Assembly: GCF_963677155.1 (NCBI RefSeq)
Contig: NZ_OY781884.1
Span: forward strand, 4,274,501 to 4,338,500
Direction: 5' to 3'
DNA: 64,000 nucleotides
From: an uncultured Draconibacterium sp.
Lineage (GTDB): Bacteria; Bacteroidota; Bacteroidia; Bacteroidales; Prolixibacteraceae
Positions within the stretch are counted from its first letter, which is position 1. The number at the start of each line of letters is the position of its first letter. Shown piece by piece: positions 36,538 through 45,020 of the stretch. Below the pieces are notes generated by a model, which saw nothing but the letters and a program-made list of their open reading frames with translations, searched no databases and was not told the DNA's origin. A program made the position numbers and the translations under genes.

Positions 36538-36908
36538 TAGCGTTTCTTGCCTAATTTTTTTTTTAATTCTTCGGCGTTTTTGAAACCTAGTTTTTCAGCT
36601 GATACTTCAAGATATGAATCCAGTACCAACTGGTCCAGATCTTTCTTAACAAGGGCTTCTTTGAGCTTTTCAACTTCTTTTTGTAGTGCTTTAATTCTGG
36701 TGATTTCGTCTTTAGGTTCCACGTTTATACGAGTGTTCATTAAGTCAGTTCTGTTGTATTTTTTGATCCATTCATTGATTGTACTGTTTTGAATGCCATA
36801 AATACGTCCGAGCTGCCGTTTGTTATACTTACCGGTACTAAGTTCGGATAAAATTTTGAGTTTGAAACTTTCCGAATAACGTCTGTAAACTTGATTATTT
36901 TTATACAT
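36537..36908 (-). CDS. IS3-family transposase OrfA, copy 1
   Basis: 123 residues with an HTH of the transposase_8 type (YSESFKLKILSELSTGKYNK, GRIYGIQNSTINEWIKKY) and a leucine-zipper-like helix (RIKALQKEVEKLKEALVKKD). An A10 tract just before the end (encoding LKKKLGKKR) is a plausible frameshift site. Confidence 0.9.
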   Translation of the reverse strand: MYKNNQVYRRYSESFKLKILSELSTGKYNKRQLGRIYGIQNSTINEWIKKYNRTDLMNTRINVEPKDEITRIKALQKEVEKLKEALVKKDLDQLVLDSYLEVSAEKLGFKNAEELKKKLGKKR

Positions 36909-36952
36909 AATTACATGAATTATGTAGCCTTTATTCCGGACGAGTCAAAATT

Positions 36953-37089
36953 GCAACTAACGTTTAATTGTATGAGTAGTGGCAGATTGCGTGGTAGTTT
37001 CCTGTCAAAACGCTACGCAGTTGAAGCGGGTTCCAAACCTTAATATTTAGCACTTTGCCTGCCATTACTTATACAAAGTGTTAACAACC
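36953..37089 (-). repeat. attC-like site 5 (type C)
   Basis: Arms ATTGTATGAGTAGTGGCAG and CTGCCATTACTTATACAAAG pair, with a second inner pair (AAACGCTACGCAG / GAAGCGGGTT region). Cores: GCAACTAAC (complement of the cassette 4 start) and GTTAACAACC (start of cassette 5). Confidence 0.85.
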
Positions 37090-38795
37090 GGTTTTGTTTT
37101 TTTATCAGTATTATAGAAAATCAATTTTGTGGATTTTGAAATACACCCTTTAAATTCAACTATTTTCTCTGAAAATTCAAGAGCAACCCTAGTTTCTGTT
37201 TCTGAAATTGGAAAATCATTAACAAAGAAATGTTGCCTATATTGTATAGTTTCTTCTCTAATTAATTTATTAGACCTTAAAATATTAGCTAAGCCCATAA
37301 TATAATAAGCATTTAAAGCTTTTACACGAACAATTACATTCGTATGATAATAGCTGTCTACCTGTCTAAGAAATTCAGGTGTACATTCAATTAGGTTATT
37401 TATTAAATTGTTTACCTCTATTGATTCTGAAGCTACTATGTCTTTATTATTTTTTGATTGGTAAAGTATAAATTTAAGCAAATAAAATGTATAGTATTCA
37501 TGTATCAGAAAGACTTCGTGTAGATGATCTAGTTTTCCAAGAAATGCGAATTTGAAAATGTTTTTGTCAAATGGACGTATGTAAAGCTTTGTTATATTAT
37601 TGATATTTTCAGTATCAAGGGACTCATTAATTGATAAAAACTCCTTGCTGTCTTTAATTCTAAATCTACCTTTTGTTGAAAAAAGAAAGTTGAAATTTTG
37701 CTGTATAATATTTTCATTAATATTCTCACTGATAATTACGTCTTTGGACTCAAGTTTATTTTCAATTATACTTTTTGCAATAAAATATTCGTAGAAGGAA
37801 AAATGAATAAAATGAAAATGATTGTTCGATTGGTAAAGTAATTCCAAACTATGAATTTTCAAAGATGGATAAATTGAATTAACAATATTATTGAGTTGTA
37901 ATTCATTTATTTGATACTCTTTTGAGTTATACATGGAAATAGCGATTTCTTCATAGATTTCGATAGATCTAATTACTAACGTTTTATCGTGTTGATCCAA
38001 AAATGATTTTATGACTTCATCAAATAAATCATTTTTATTTAAGAAGGACTTTTTAGTTTTAGAGAATTTATCAATATATTTTAAAAAAAGGGGTATGCCA
38101 AAAAGCTCTTGGTTAATATTAATCGTTCTTACGGCACTTATTATTTTAAAAAAGTTGACACCATACTTTTTGAGAAGATATCTTTTTACTTGATAGCTAT
38201 TAAATGGAGATAAACTAAAAACATCAATATGTTTTGATATCATTGAGTTTAGGTTTATTGGTGGAGTTTGCCGCATTGCAATTATAACTTTCCCAAATCG
38301 CAACAAATTTTCCTTTTCAAATTCGATAAAATCGGATATAGATATTTCACTTTGTTCTTCAATTGCGTCTATTAATAAAAGAATGGAACATGCAGGCGGG
38401 TTTTTATATTCATCATATGAATAATTTCTTAGCGTAGTTCTTCGAGGAGTGAAGGCTAGCATTTTTTGATTTTTTGCTAAATATGCTAAAAATAGAGACT
38501 TTCCAATTCCTGCGTCTCCAATGAGATACGTAATTTTGTATTTGGTTCTATTTATAAGATAATTTTGAATTTTAAGTTTAGAGTTAAAACATATTTTTGA
38601 ATTTACATCAATGAGTGTAGGTCTTATGTAATAATTCAAGTCACGTGTGTTTTCAGAATCGAAACCAAGTCGATAAAGCTTATTCTTTCTTTGATATTTG
38701 GATGTTAAATAATTGCGGAGGCTGATACTTGCTTGAACAATTGCAATTATACCACCAATGAACCCAATTATGGATAGTATGTCAATTCCTTTCAT
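37065..38795 (-). CDS. Membrane-anchored NACHT/STAND NTPase (cassette 5)
   Basis: 576 residues from the ATG at 38795 (MKGIDILSIIGFIGGIIAIV, one N-terminal membrane helix). A GTG-started frame runs a further 29 codons into site 6. The NTPase core has Walker A YLIGDAGIGKSLFL (about residue 95), Walker B SILLLIDAIEE, a sensor-like KVIIAMRQTPP, and the NACHT-typical FHFIHFSFYEYFIAKSI. The C-terminal ~200 residues are helical and unrecognised; in STAND proteins this part senses the trigger. Related NACHT proteins act in anti-phage immunity, but the effector here is unknown and may be the membrane segment itself. The stop codon lies inside site 5. Confidence 0.8.
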   Translation of the reverse strand: MKGIDILSIIGFIGGIIAIVQASISLRNYLTSKYQRKNKLYRLGFDSENTRDLNYYIRPTLIDVNSKICFNSKLKIQNYLINRTKYKITYLIGDAGIGKSLFLAYLAKNQKMLAFTPRRTTLRNYSYDEYKNPPACSILLLIDAIEEQSEISISDFIEFEKENLLRFGKVIIAMRQTPPINLNSMISKHIDVFSLSPFNSYQVKRYLLKKYGVNFFKIISAVRTININQELFGIPLFLKYIDKFSKTKKSFLNKNDLFDEVIKSFLDQHDKTLVIRSIEIYEEIAISMYNSKEYQINELQLNNIVNSIYPSLKIHSLELLYQSNNHFHFIHFSFYEYFIAKSIIENKLESKDVIISENINENIIQQNFNFLFSTKGRFRIKDSKEFLSINESLDTENINNITKLYIRPFDKNIFKFAFLGKLDHLHEVFLIHEYYTFYLLKFILYQSKNNKDIVASESIEVNNLINNLIECTPEFLRQVDSYYHTNVIVRVKALNAYYIMGLANILRSNKLIREETIQYRQHFFVNDFPISETETRVALEFSEKIVEFKGCISKSTKLIFYNTDKKTKPVVNTLYK

Positions 38796-38866
38796 AGGGA
38801 TTTTTTTATTCAGATGGTTGTTAGCTTTATTGTTTTTTGCATAGTGAATAGGTATGTTGTTTAACT

Positions 38867-39003
38867 GGTTGTTAACGGTCACTTGTATGTGGTCGGGCGG
38901 GATTTCTGGAAGAAATCCTGTCAGACCCGCAGAAAAGTGGGCAGAAGGTCTGACTTGTCAGACCGCTAAAACCCCCGCCTGCCATATACAATTTGTTGGC
39001 AGT
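38867..39003 (-). repeat. attC-like site 6 (type B)
   Basis: Type B arms TTGTATGTGGTCGGGCGGG and CCCCCGCCTGCCATATACAA, with an inner pair (GTCAGACC / GGTCTGAC). Cores: GGTTGTTAAC (complement of the cassette 5 start) and GTTGGCAG (start of cassette 6). Confidence 0.85.
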
Positions 39004-39008
39004 AGTTT

Positions 39009-39644
39009 TTATTTTATTAATTCTTTCATTTTTCTGTCACACATGTCTCGAAGGTAATCACCTTCTAAATTTTTTGATTCAGGGTCCTCCAAGTCCATAA
39101 AATACTTATCGTACTCTTTCTCTAGAGCATAATGAAATAGATTTCTGTTAATTTCAATGCCATTATTAAAGTCTTGTTTGTCAACTGGCAGAACCATATC
39201 AGAGTTCTTAATATTAATCAGAGAATTAGTTTTAGTTTGTGCTTGATGGAGTAACCCACATCTTATCTCGTCATAAAATATTTTTGAAAGTCCATTGCTT
39301 GATTTAAATAAAGGGAAATAGGAGCTATAGTTGAAAAAGTCACGGAAGGCTTGGGAGTTATATTTAAAGTTATTGTCAGGATTAGAGAGATAGTATTTTG
39401 CATTGGTGTCTTCAATGCCAAAGAAAAATTGATTAAGAGTCTCAATTAGTAAGCAATCGACGGACATTATTATAAAACCAACTCGTGTCCGGATTTCTTT
39501 TCTCTCATGTTTAATCATTTCGTCTATTGGAGCAAAGTACCGCTCTTTAAACCGGTTTCTCACAATGTCAATCGCATTTTCCCATTCGGCAGAATACCTG
39601 TCACTAAGTTTATCGCTCCATTTTGAGTCATTTGTTGCTACCAT
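39009..39644 (-). CDS. Hypothetical protein, possible HEPN-like (cassette 6)
   Basis: 211 residues, all-helical in appearance. The most conserved-looking segment is FYDEIRCGLLHQAQTKTNSL, containing R-x4-H as in HEPN-type ribonucleases. GFIIMSVDCLLIETLNQFFF precedes it. No signal peptide or membrane helix is certain. The HEPN assignment is inference from one motif and helix content. The stop codon lies ~6 bp from the core of site 6. Confidence 0.55.
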   Translation of the reverse strand: MVATNDSKWSDKLSDRYSAEWENAIDIVRNRFKERYFAPIDEMIKHERKEIRTRVGFIIMSVDCLLIETLNQFFFGIEDTNAKYYLSNPDNNFKYNSQAFRDFFNYSSYFPLFKSSNGLSKIFYDEIRCGLLHQAQTKTNSLINIKNSDMVLPVDKQDFNNGIEINRNLFHYALEKEYDKYFMDLEDPESKNLEGDYLRDMCDRKMKELIK

Positions 39645-39657
39645 GTCTTTTTAAATT

Positions 39658-39793
39658 ACTGCCAACGGTCACTTGTATGTGGTCGGGCGGGATTTCTGGA
39701 AGAAATCGTGTCAGACCCGCAAGAAAGTGGGCGAAAGGTCTGACTTGTCAGACCGCTAAAATCCCCGCCTGCCATATACAATGTGTTGTGTGC
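39658..39793 (-). repeat. attC-like site 7 (type B)
   Basis: Type B, nearly the same as site 6. Cores: ACTGCCAAC (complement of the cassette 6 start) and GTTGTGTGC (start of cassette 7). Confidence 0.85.
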
Positions 39794-39799
39794 AGTATT

Positions 39800-40222
39800 T
39801 TATTTTTTTGATTCAATTTTTATTGGAATATTAAATTCAGGTATAAAATCACAATGAACATCAGTTTTAACTATTTCCATTGGTTCTATTTTGCTAATTA
39901 TTTTGGACAAATTGTCATCAAGGAACTTGTAATTTCCTCGTCTATTTTCTAATCGAATTTCGATGCTGTCTGATATATCTATATTTGAGAAAAGTTTGGC
40001 AAACTTTATTTTAAAATCTATCAATTTTAGTTGTACTGTATCACAACTTGCTTCAATTATTATTTTTCCAGAATAGTGTCCGTCAAGTGTTATTGGTTCA
40101 ATTCTCCTGTCATGTTTTAAATTATAACAAGGGATTAAAATTGGGTCAATAATCTCCTCATTTTCTTGGGAAAATACATTCAAGTTTAAGATTAAAAGTA
40201 ATATTATTATAGATAGTTTCAT
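39800..40222 (-). CDS. Small exported protein (cassette 7)
   Basis: 140 residues from the ATG at 40222, which begins a signal peptide (MKLSIIILLLILNLNVFSQE). The mature part is unrecognised and beta-rich, with GHYSGKIIIEASCDTVQLKL and a Cys near the end (DVHCDFIPEF). It resembles small TonB-C-like or pilin-like periplasmic proteins only in size. The frame is open 12 codons upstream to an ATG inside site 8 (MYQPLCAILNKL), a leader ORF fused in frame. Confidence 0.65.
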   Translation of the reverse strand: MKLSIIILLLILNLNVFSQENEEIIDPILIPCYNLKHDRRIEPITLDGHYSGKIIIEASCDTVQLKLIDFKIKFAKLFSNIDISDSIEIRLENRRGNYKFLDDNLSKIISKIEPMEIVKTDVHCDFIPEFNIPIKIESKK

Positions 40223-40238
40223 CAGCTTATTTAATATT

Positions 40239-40374
40239 GCACACAACGGTTGGTACATGTTGCGGAGCGGATTTCGGAGCTCGTTCCTGTCCGCGAGGAC
40301 GGAACGATGATGCGAGAATCCGCAGTTGCTAACCGCACCGACCCCGCTCTGAAATATGTACTTTGTTATGCAAC
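40239..40374 (-). repeat. attC-like site 8 (type A variant)
   Basis: Diverged type A: GGTACATGTTGCGGAGCGG pairs with CCCGCTCTGAAATATGTAC, and the middle is GTTCCTGTCCGCGAGGACGGAAC. Cores: GCACACAAC (complement of the cassette 7 start) and GTTATGCAAC (start of cassette 8). Confidence 0.85.
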
Positions 40375-40380
40375 GTAATT

Positions 40381-41559
40381 TTAATTTTCTTTTAAGTAAG
40401 TATCAATTATTTCAAATACTGCATGATTTGATTCGTATACTTTTTTAAATATTTCTCGTGCTTTCTCAAAATTTAATTTAGCGTTTTCAATATCTTTTTT
40501 CCCGTCATAAACTCTTGCAATATAAAAATTAAGATTTCCAAGAACTTTAAAATCATCGTCAAATTTTGTTTTTTGACTCTCTAAAAAGTTTAACAAATCA
40601 TTTTCTTTCCCATTTGTCCAATAAATTTCTTCAAGGTTTTGATATATGGTCGGATTTCCAGGCGCGATGTTAAAAAATTCAATTGTTCTGTTTTTATATT
40701 CTTTTGATTCTGTTTTTACTTCTAATGCTAAAAGTGGTTTTAATACATAGTAATTGTTTGGTGTTATTGAATTTGCTTCTTGATGATATTTTAGGGCGTT
40801 TTGAAAATCATTCAATTCTGTATAAATTATGGCAATCATATTTGCTGCGTCAGATTTATAATCTGCGTATTCATATAAATCCAATGCTTTTTTAGCATTT
40901 TCAATTGCTTTTTCTCTTTCATCGATTGATAAATACGCATATGCAAGATTATAGTAACTTGATGGATAAGTGTCATTTAATTCAATTGATTTAGTAAAAT
41001 ACGGAATTGATTCTTCAATTTTATTTTGGTTCAAGTAGGCATAACCTATTCCATATAATGACCAATAATCAGATATTCCATTTTTATATGCTAAATCATA
41101 ATTCTCAATTATTCTTTTGAAAATTATTGAATCCGGCTCAAGCCAATTACCTCCATATTTTTGATTGACTTCGTGATAGAAATATCCTAATGTTTTTCTG
41201 AGTTTGAAATTATTTGGATTTTGCTCAATCAAAACATTTAGGATTGAATCAGGAGGAAAGTAGTACATTGAATATGTTCCCTCAGTTCCTCTGATATCCA
41301 TTAGGTTTTCATTCTCTTCTAAATCCTTTAGTGCAAACATTTGATGCATCATACTTGTAACAAAATAATCAAGAAGGATTGTAGTTTTTTCAATAACAAT
41401 CTCAGAATTTTGATTATTTGGGTCAAGTTTATCAAGTATTATAAAGGCTGAATCGTATTTCTTTTCTCCAATTAATTTTTTTGATTCATTCAGTTCATTT
41501 TCTTGTGAAAAGACAAAACCAAAAGTCAGGATTAGAATAAATGTAAAGATTAGTTTCAT
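40381..41559 (-). CDS. Exported TPR-repeat protein (cassette 8)
   Basis: 392 residues with a signal peptide (MKLIFTFILILTFGFVFSQE). At least six tetratricopeptide-like units are visible, e.g. SIPYFTKSIELNDTYPSSYY with NLAYAYLSIDEREKAIENAK, NALKYHQEANSITPNNYYVL and IENAKLNFEKAREIFKKVYE. Probably a periplasmic scaffolding protein; the partner is unknown. The start codon overlaps the stop of an attC-borne leader ORF (ATGA). Confidence 0.75.
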   Translation of the reverse strand: MKLIFTFILILTFGFVFSQENELNESKKLIGEKKYDSAFIILDKLDPNNQNSEIVIEKTTILLDYFVTSMMHQMFALKDLEENENLMDIRGTEGTYSMYYFPPDSILNVLIEQNPNNFKLRKTLGYFYHEVNQKYGGNWLEPDSIIFKRIIENYDLAYKNGISDYWSLYGIGYAYLNQNKIEESIPYFTKSIELNDTYPSSYYNLAYAYLSIDEREKAIENAKKALDLYEYADYKSDAANMIAIIYTELNDFQNALKYHQEANSITPNNYYVLKPLLALEVKTESKEYKNRTIEFFNIAPGNPTIYQNLEEIYWTNGKENDLLNFLESQKTKFDDDFKVLGNLNFYIARVYDGKKDIENAKLNFEKAREIFKKVYESNHAVFEIIDTYLKEN

Positions 41560-41578
41560 TTGCTTTTTTCTTTATTAT

Positions 41579-41716
41579 GTTGCATAACGGTCACTTGTAT
41601 GTGGTCGGGCGGGATTTCTGGAAGAAATCGTGTCAGACCCGCAGGAAAGTGGGCGCAAGGTCTGACTTGTCAGACCGCTAAGACCCCCGCCTGCCATATA
41701 CAATTTGTTATGCCTA
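41579..41716 (-). repeat. attC-like site 9 (type B)
   Basis: Type B arms and inner GTCAGACC/GGTCTGAC pair. Cores: GTTGCATAAC (complement of the cassette 8 start) and GTTATGCCTA (start of cassette 9). Confidence 0.85.
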
Positions 41717-41722
41717 GTTGTT

Positions 41723-42589
41723 TTATCCCATTAGTATTTTAATCAATATTTGGTTTAAACTAGATATACTTGCAATCAATTGCTCGTTAAAATTATGAGA
41801 TTTTATCTCATTTATTAAATCAGAAAATTTACTTGAAAAGCTTTTAATCAAGTCGTTAAGATAAATTATTATAAGAATTGAAACTGAAACTATAGTAGAT
41901 AACATTATGACTCCTAATACTGAATAAATAATACATTTCTGTAATGTATTTAGTACTGTTTCTGTATCATTATTTTCGATTGTTAAAATACAAACAATTA
42001 TAGGAAGTACATAGAAGCATATGATTATACTAAAACGTATCAAACTCCAAAAGAACCAATTAATCAATAGATAAAGATATCTGGACAGTTTCCATAAAAA
42101 GAAAAGAAAATTATTGGTTGAGTACACTTCTTTTATCTTAAATAAGAATTTCTTTTTTGTTATGCTAGAGAACTGCCATTTTGAAAAAGCAAGAACTAAT
42201 CCTGCTAAACCAGAACTAAAATAGAAAATATCTTCACTTAAAATTGGACGTGAATTAGGATTCAATTTTATGATTTCGTAACTGTTGTTTTTAATTATTT
42301 GTATCGTTTTTGCAATTCTTATTGTTTGAAAATTTATAAATAGGAAAATAACTAGCAATATAAATGGGAATAATAACTTTAACTCATTTATGTCTATTGT
42401 AATCTCATTGTTGAAAATATTAACCTTACTATTATTTATAAATCCAAAAAGGAAAAGAATATAAAAGCCAGTTAAAACATAAACTGTCAGTAGGTTTTTA
42501 TTTTGATTTTTGAAGATGTCTGTTAATTGATTAATTAGTCGCTCCTCAAATTTTAATAAATATTCTTCTTTGCTTTGCATTTTTTTCAA
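41723..42589 (-). CDS. Polytopic membrane protein of unknown function (cassette 9)
   Basis: 288 residues. A charged N-terminal helix (EEYLLKFEERLINQLTDIFK) is followed by about five membrane segments (LLTVYVLTGFYILFLFGFI, LLFPFILLVIFLFINF, FFWSLIRFSIIICFYVLPII, IIYSVLGVIMLSTIVSVSIL) and a C-terminal helix (SDLINEIKSHNFNEQLIASI). Very AT-rich, no family recognised. A conflict-system membrane effector is possible but there is no direct evidence. Confidence 0.6.
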   Translation of the reverse strand: MKKMQSKEEYLLKFEERLINQLTDIFKNQNKNLLTVYVLTGFYILFLFGFINNSKVNIFNNEITIDINELKLLFPFILLVIFLFINFQTIRIAKTIQIIKNNSYEIIKLNPNSRPILSEDIFYFSSGLAGLVLAFSKWQFSSITKKKFLFKIKEVYSTNNFLFFLWKLSRYLYLLINWFFWSLIRFSIIICFYVLPIIVCILTIENNDTETVLNTLQKCIIYSVLGVIMLSTIVSVSILIIIYLNDLIKSFSSKFSDLINEIKSHNFNEQLIASISSLNQILIKILMG

Positions 42590-42590
42590 T

Positions 42591-42730
42591 TAGGCATAAC
42601 GGTCACTTGCAAGTTGTCGGTGCGGATTTCGAAGAGCGTCAGCGTCCGGTAGGACGAAGACGGTCAAGAAAGGAGCAGAGGCAACGCACACCACTGCACC
42701 CGCAATGCAATTTGCAATTTGTTAGCGTTT
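42591..42730 (-). repeat. attC-like site 10 (type D)
   Basis: Arms CTTGCAAGTTGTCGGTGCGG and TGCACCCGCAATGCAATTTG pair imperfectly. Cores: TAGGCATAAC (complement of the cassette 9 start) and GTTAGCGTT (start of cassette 10). Confidence 0.8.
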
Positions 42731-42738
42731 CGTGTTTT

Positions 42739-43548
42739 TTATATTAATTGCATTTGTGTATTCTTTTTTATCAATTCATAAATATCTGGTCGAACTGGTA
42801 TTACTATTTCGGTAAATATTTCTTGAACAAAATTTGCAACCCAATATTCTGAGTCAACAGGCGGAGTTGAACCAACCTCTAAATGGTCAACATAATCACT
42901 TGACCTCATATAAAAATCGTTTGTCCAAAACAAATATGCAATGTGCTGAATAAACAAGTTTTGGATGTCTTTTTTTATTAAATCAAGGTATTTGATTCTA
43001 TTTGGATTATGTATCTCATTGTCGTTTAAGAGTACATTTCTATAAAAATTGTAATGTGTGTTATCGTTACATCTGTCTCTTATTTTTTTATATCTATCAT
43101 CGATTTTTAGAATTTTATTAATTTCCACAAGTCTCGGCGAATTGTTAATATAATTTGATATTGAACGGTAATCAGGAATGCTTTCTGTCCCGTTTCTCCA
43201 TTTTTCTATTTTTTCAACGATTAAATTCTCAATGCTATAGTTGTCCTCAAGGTAAAGTCCTGTGTATATATTAATTATTGTTGAGTCATAATATTTACGG
43301 ATAAGTGAATAGGCATCATTTATTCTTCCAACTTTCAACAATAATCGGATAGAATCAATCGTGCCTTTTATTGATGAGAAAAAATATGAGTCAAGATTAA
43401 ATAATTGATTTGTCCCAAACCGAACAATTCCAAATACAGAAAAAGATAAGGAGTCATAGAATTTTACTATTAACTCTAATTTTGAAAATAGCTCGTGATT
43501 TTTGTAATTATTTCCAAATTTATCCTCCGGGTTAATCTCTGTCAACAT
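42739..43548 (-). CDS. Hypothetical helical protein, possible HEPN-like (cassette 10)
   Basis: 269 residues, cytosolic and helical. The most distinctive segment is KIRDRCNDNTHYNFYRNVLL, which contains an R-x5-H arrangement (RCNDNTH) as in HEPN-type ribonucleases. SLIRKYYDSTIINIYTGLYL precedes it. No closer family recognised; the HEPN idea is inference. The start codon overlaps the end of an attC-borne leader ORF from site 11. Confidence 0.55.
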   Translation of the reverse strand: MLTEINPEDKFGNNYKNHELFSKLELIVKFYDSLSFSVFGIVRFGTNQLFNLDSYFFSSIKGTIDSIRLLLKVGRINDAYSLIRKYYDSTIINIYTGLYLEDNYSIENLIVEKIEKWRNGTESIPDYRSISNYINNSPRLVEINKILKIDDRYKKIRDRCNDNTHYNFYRNVLLNDNEIHNPNRIKYLDLIKKDIQNLFIQHIAYLFWTNDFYMRSSDYVDHLEVGSTPPVDSEYWVANFVQEIFTEIVIPVRPDIYELIKKNTQMQLI

Positions 43549-43572
43549 GATGTTTGTCTGTCTTTTAACATG

Positions 43573-43710
43573 AACGCTAACGGTTGGTACATGTTGTCGG
43601 GGCGGATTTCGGAGAGCGTTCCTGTCCGAAGGACACGGAACTGCGAAACGAGAATCCGCAGTTGGCGAACCACCAAACCCCGCCCTGCAATATGTACTGT
43701 GTTACCACAC
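43573..43710 (-). repeat. attC-like site 11 (type A)
   Basis: Standard type A arms and apical hairpin. Cores: AACGCTAAC (complement of the cassette 10 start) and GTTACCACAC (start of cassette 11). Confidence 0.85.
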
Positions 43711-43714
43711 GTTT

Positions 43715-44200
43715 TTATTTATTTTTTAATCCTAATTCGTTTAGTGTTTTCTTTAGTAATCTTTGTTTTAAAAAATTTCCTCCAAAATTCATTATTACTG
43801 ATAATATTAATCCAAAAAGAATTCCAAACACTTTTTCTTTTGTGCCATTTGAGTCATCGAGTAGTAGGAAAGGAATAAAATAAACAGGAATAATAATCGA
43901 TGCTATTGGAAACAAAATATGACTTCTGGCAAAAATTGTCAGTACATTGTTTTCAATATTGTTTGAAAATCTTCCTTTTAATATTGCGGGATTTCCACCT
44001 CCTTGAATATAAATTCCAATTGTCATTTTATCGGTTAGTTTGAATTCATTGTCATTTTTTAATTTTCCTGATAGGTTTATACTAAACCCTTTTGTAGTAA
44101 GAATTTTCTTTAATGTTTTTATTACCCGATTCTTATCATCATTCGTTAACTCAAATCTGAGTTTTTCTCGGCATAATATTCTGTTCAACAATTTGCTCAC
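43715..44200 (-). CDS. Small membrane protein, second gene of cassette 11
   Basis: 161 residues. An N-terminal soluble part (RVIKTLKKILTTKGFSINLS) is followed by two membrane helices (ILFPIASIIIPVYFIPFLLL and VFGILFGLILSVIMNFGGNF). Unrecognised. It starts 2 bp after the upstream gene, so the pair is cotranscribed and probably works together. Confidence 0.6.
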   Translation of the reverse strand: MSKLLNRILCREKLRFELTNDDKNRVIKTLKKILTTKGFSINLSGKLKNDNEFKLTDKMTIGIYIQGGGNPAILKGRFSNNIENNVLTIFARSHILFPIASIIIPVYFIPFLLLDDSNGTKEKVFGILFGLILSVIMNFGGNFLKQRLLKKTLNELGLKNK

Positions 44201-44202
44201 GT

Positions 44203-44535
44203 TTAGTCTTGTTGGTGTTTGTTATGTGAGGTTAATTTTCCATCTGTGTCATATTCCAATGCAAAAGAGTCGAATGAAATTATGAACTTAGTCCCTTTTT
44301 GAAAACTCTCATATTCAATATTATTTGTTTTAAGAAAATTAATTGCTTCTCTTTTAGTCGATTTTGTTTCAAGAATCTGCTTGAATTTATGCATGTCTTG
44401 ATAATATTCGTCACAACTGTCCATGTAATAACTTTGTCCAACAGCATTGTCAATTGTTTTGTAAAACCAAAAGATATTTGAGATTACCAAAATTGTTAAA
44501 GTCATCCAAAACAATATTTTATATGAGCGTTTCAT
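44203..44535 (-). CDS. Small membrane-anchored protein, first gene of cassette 11
   Basis: 110 residues with one N-terminal membrane helix (ILFWMTLTILVISNIFWFYK) and a periplasmic-side domain with CDEYYQDMHKFKQILETK and the end FALEYDTDGKLTSHNKHQQD. Unrecognised. Its first codons overlap an attC-borne leader ORF from site 12. Confidence 0.6.
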   Translation of the reverse strand: MKRSYKILFWMTLTILVISNIFWFYKTIDNAVGQSYYMDSCDEYYQDMHKFKQILETKSTKREAINFLKTNNIEYESFQKGTKFIISFDSFALEYDTDGKLTSHNKHQQD

Positions 44536-44548
44536 ATTTTTTCAAAAT

Positions 44549-44687
44549 GTGTGGTAACGGTTGGTACATGTTGTCGGGGCGGATTTCGGAGAGCGTTCCT
44601 GTCCGAAGGACACGGAACTGCGAAACGAGAATCCGCAGTTGGCGTACCACCGAACCCCGCCCTGCAATATGTACTGTGTTAGCAGTA
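44549..44687 (-). repeat. attC-like site 12 (type A)
   Basis: Standard type A. Cores: GTGTGGTAAC (complement of the cassette 11 start) and GTTAGCAG (start of cassette 12). The matching end CTGCTAAC of cassette 12 is not found; the next core is TTGGTAAC at 48577. Confidence 0.85.
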
Positions 44688-44693
44688 GGTGTT

Positions 44694-45020
44694 TCACAAA
44701 ATCGATTTCAAAATCTCAAATACAGCAGAACCGGCAACTGAATATCCTATCGGCAAAACATTGGATTCAATAAAAGCTTCAATATTCTTTCTAATAATGT
44801 TTTTCTTCCCGGGGGAAATCTCACTTTTATATTTTACAAATTCATTATTTAAAATTTCTTTATCTTTTGCATTTGTTTGTAGCAATAACTCTTGTACTTC
44901 AAAAAACTGCTTTTTACTTAATTTAAATTTGTCACTATAAGTAACTATTTTTAACTTCTCAGCAAAATTTACATTTCCTCCATAAATATTTAGATTGTCA
45001 ATTTTCATAATTATTTTCAA
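44694..45020 (-). CDS. Small partner of the Roco protein (cassette 12)
   Basis: 108 residues overlapping the end of the Roco gene by 23 bp, so translation is probably coupled. The N-terminus (KIDNLNIYGGNVNFAEKLKI) resembles the C-terminal end of the Roco protein itself (NINIKDSNTNFSDNIKI): both read as I/LNI-x3-N-x-NF-x-(E/D)-x-(I/L)KI. The C-terminus is hydrophobic (NVLPIGYSVAGSAVFEILKS), possibly membrane-active. It may be an effector or adaptor recruited through the shared motif; this is inference. Confidence 0.6.
   Translation of the reverse strand: MKIIMKIDNLNIYGGNVNFAEKLKIVTYSDKFKLSKKQFFEVQELLLQTNAKDKEILNNEFVKYKSEISPGKKNIIRKNIEAFIESNVLPIGYSVAGSAVFEILKSIL

Larger units (their letters stand above)
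35641..36947 (-). mobile_element. IS3-family (IS150-like) element, copy 1, 1307 bp
   Basis: Imperfect ~25-bp terminal inverted repeats: TGTCTAGTCCTAGAATATGG at the left, TGACTCGTCCGGAATAAAGG as the complement of the right end, with TG...CA termini. It carries orfA and orfB on the minus strand. Flanks are ...TTTAAAC and AAATTGC..., so no clear target duplication. The right end lies exactly 14 nt from the end of the TAAC core of site 5. OrfA differs from the other copies at four residues, whereas OrfB is identical. Confidence 0.9.

Noticed and set aside
35641-36947. Target-site duplication for IS copies 1 and 3
   Set aside because: Flanks AAC/AAA and AAC/TAA do not match; only copy 2 has a possible AAA duplication.
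37065-38882. GTG start at 38882 for the NACHT protein
   Set aside because: The extra 29 residues are encoded largely by the attC-like site; the ATG at 38795 directly precedes the membrane helix. The extended frame is noted only as a possible leader fusion.
39623-39811. Recurrent plus-strand ORFs reading VTCMWSGGISGRN and WAQGLTCQTAKTPACH (38854, 39623, 41560, 51070, 60948)
   Set aside because: Translations of type B attC-like sites, not genes.
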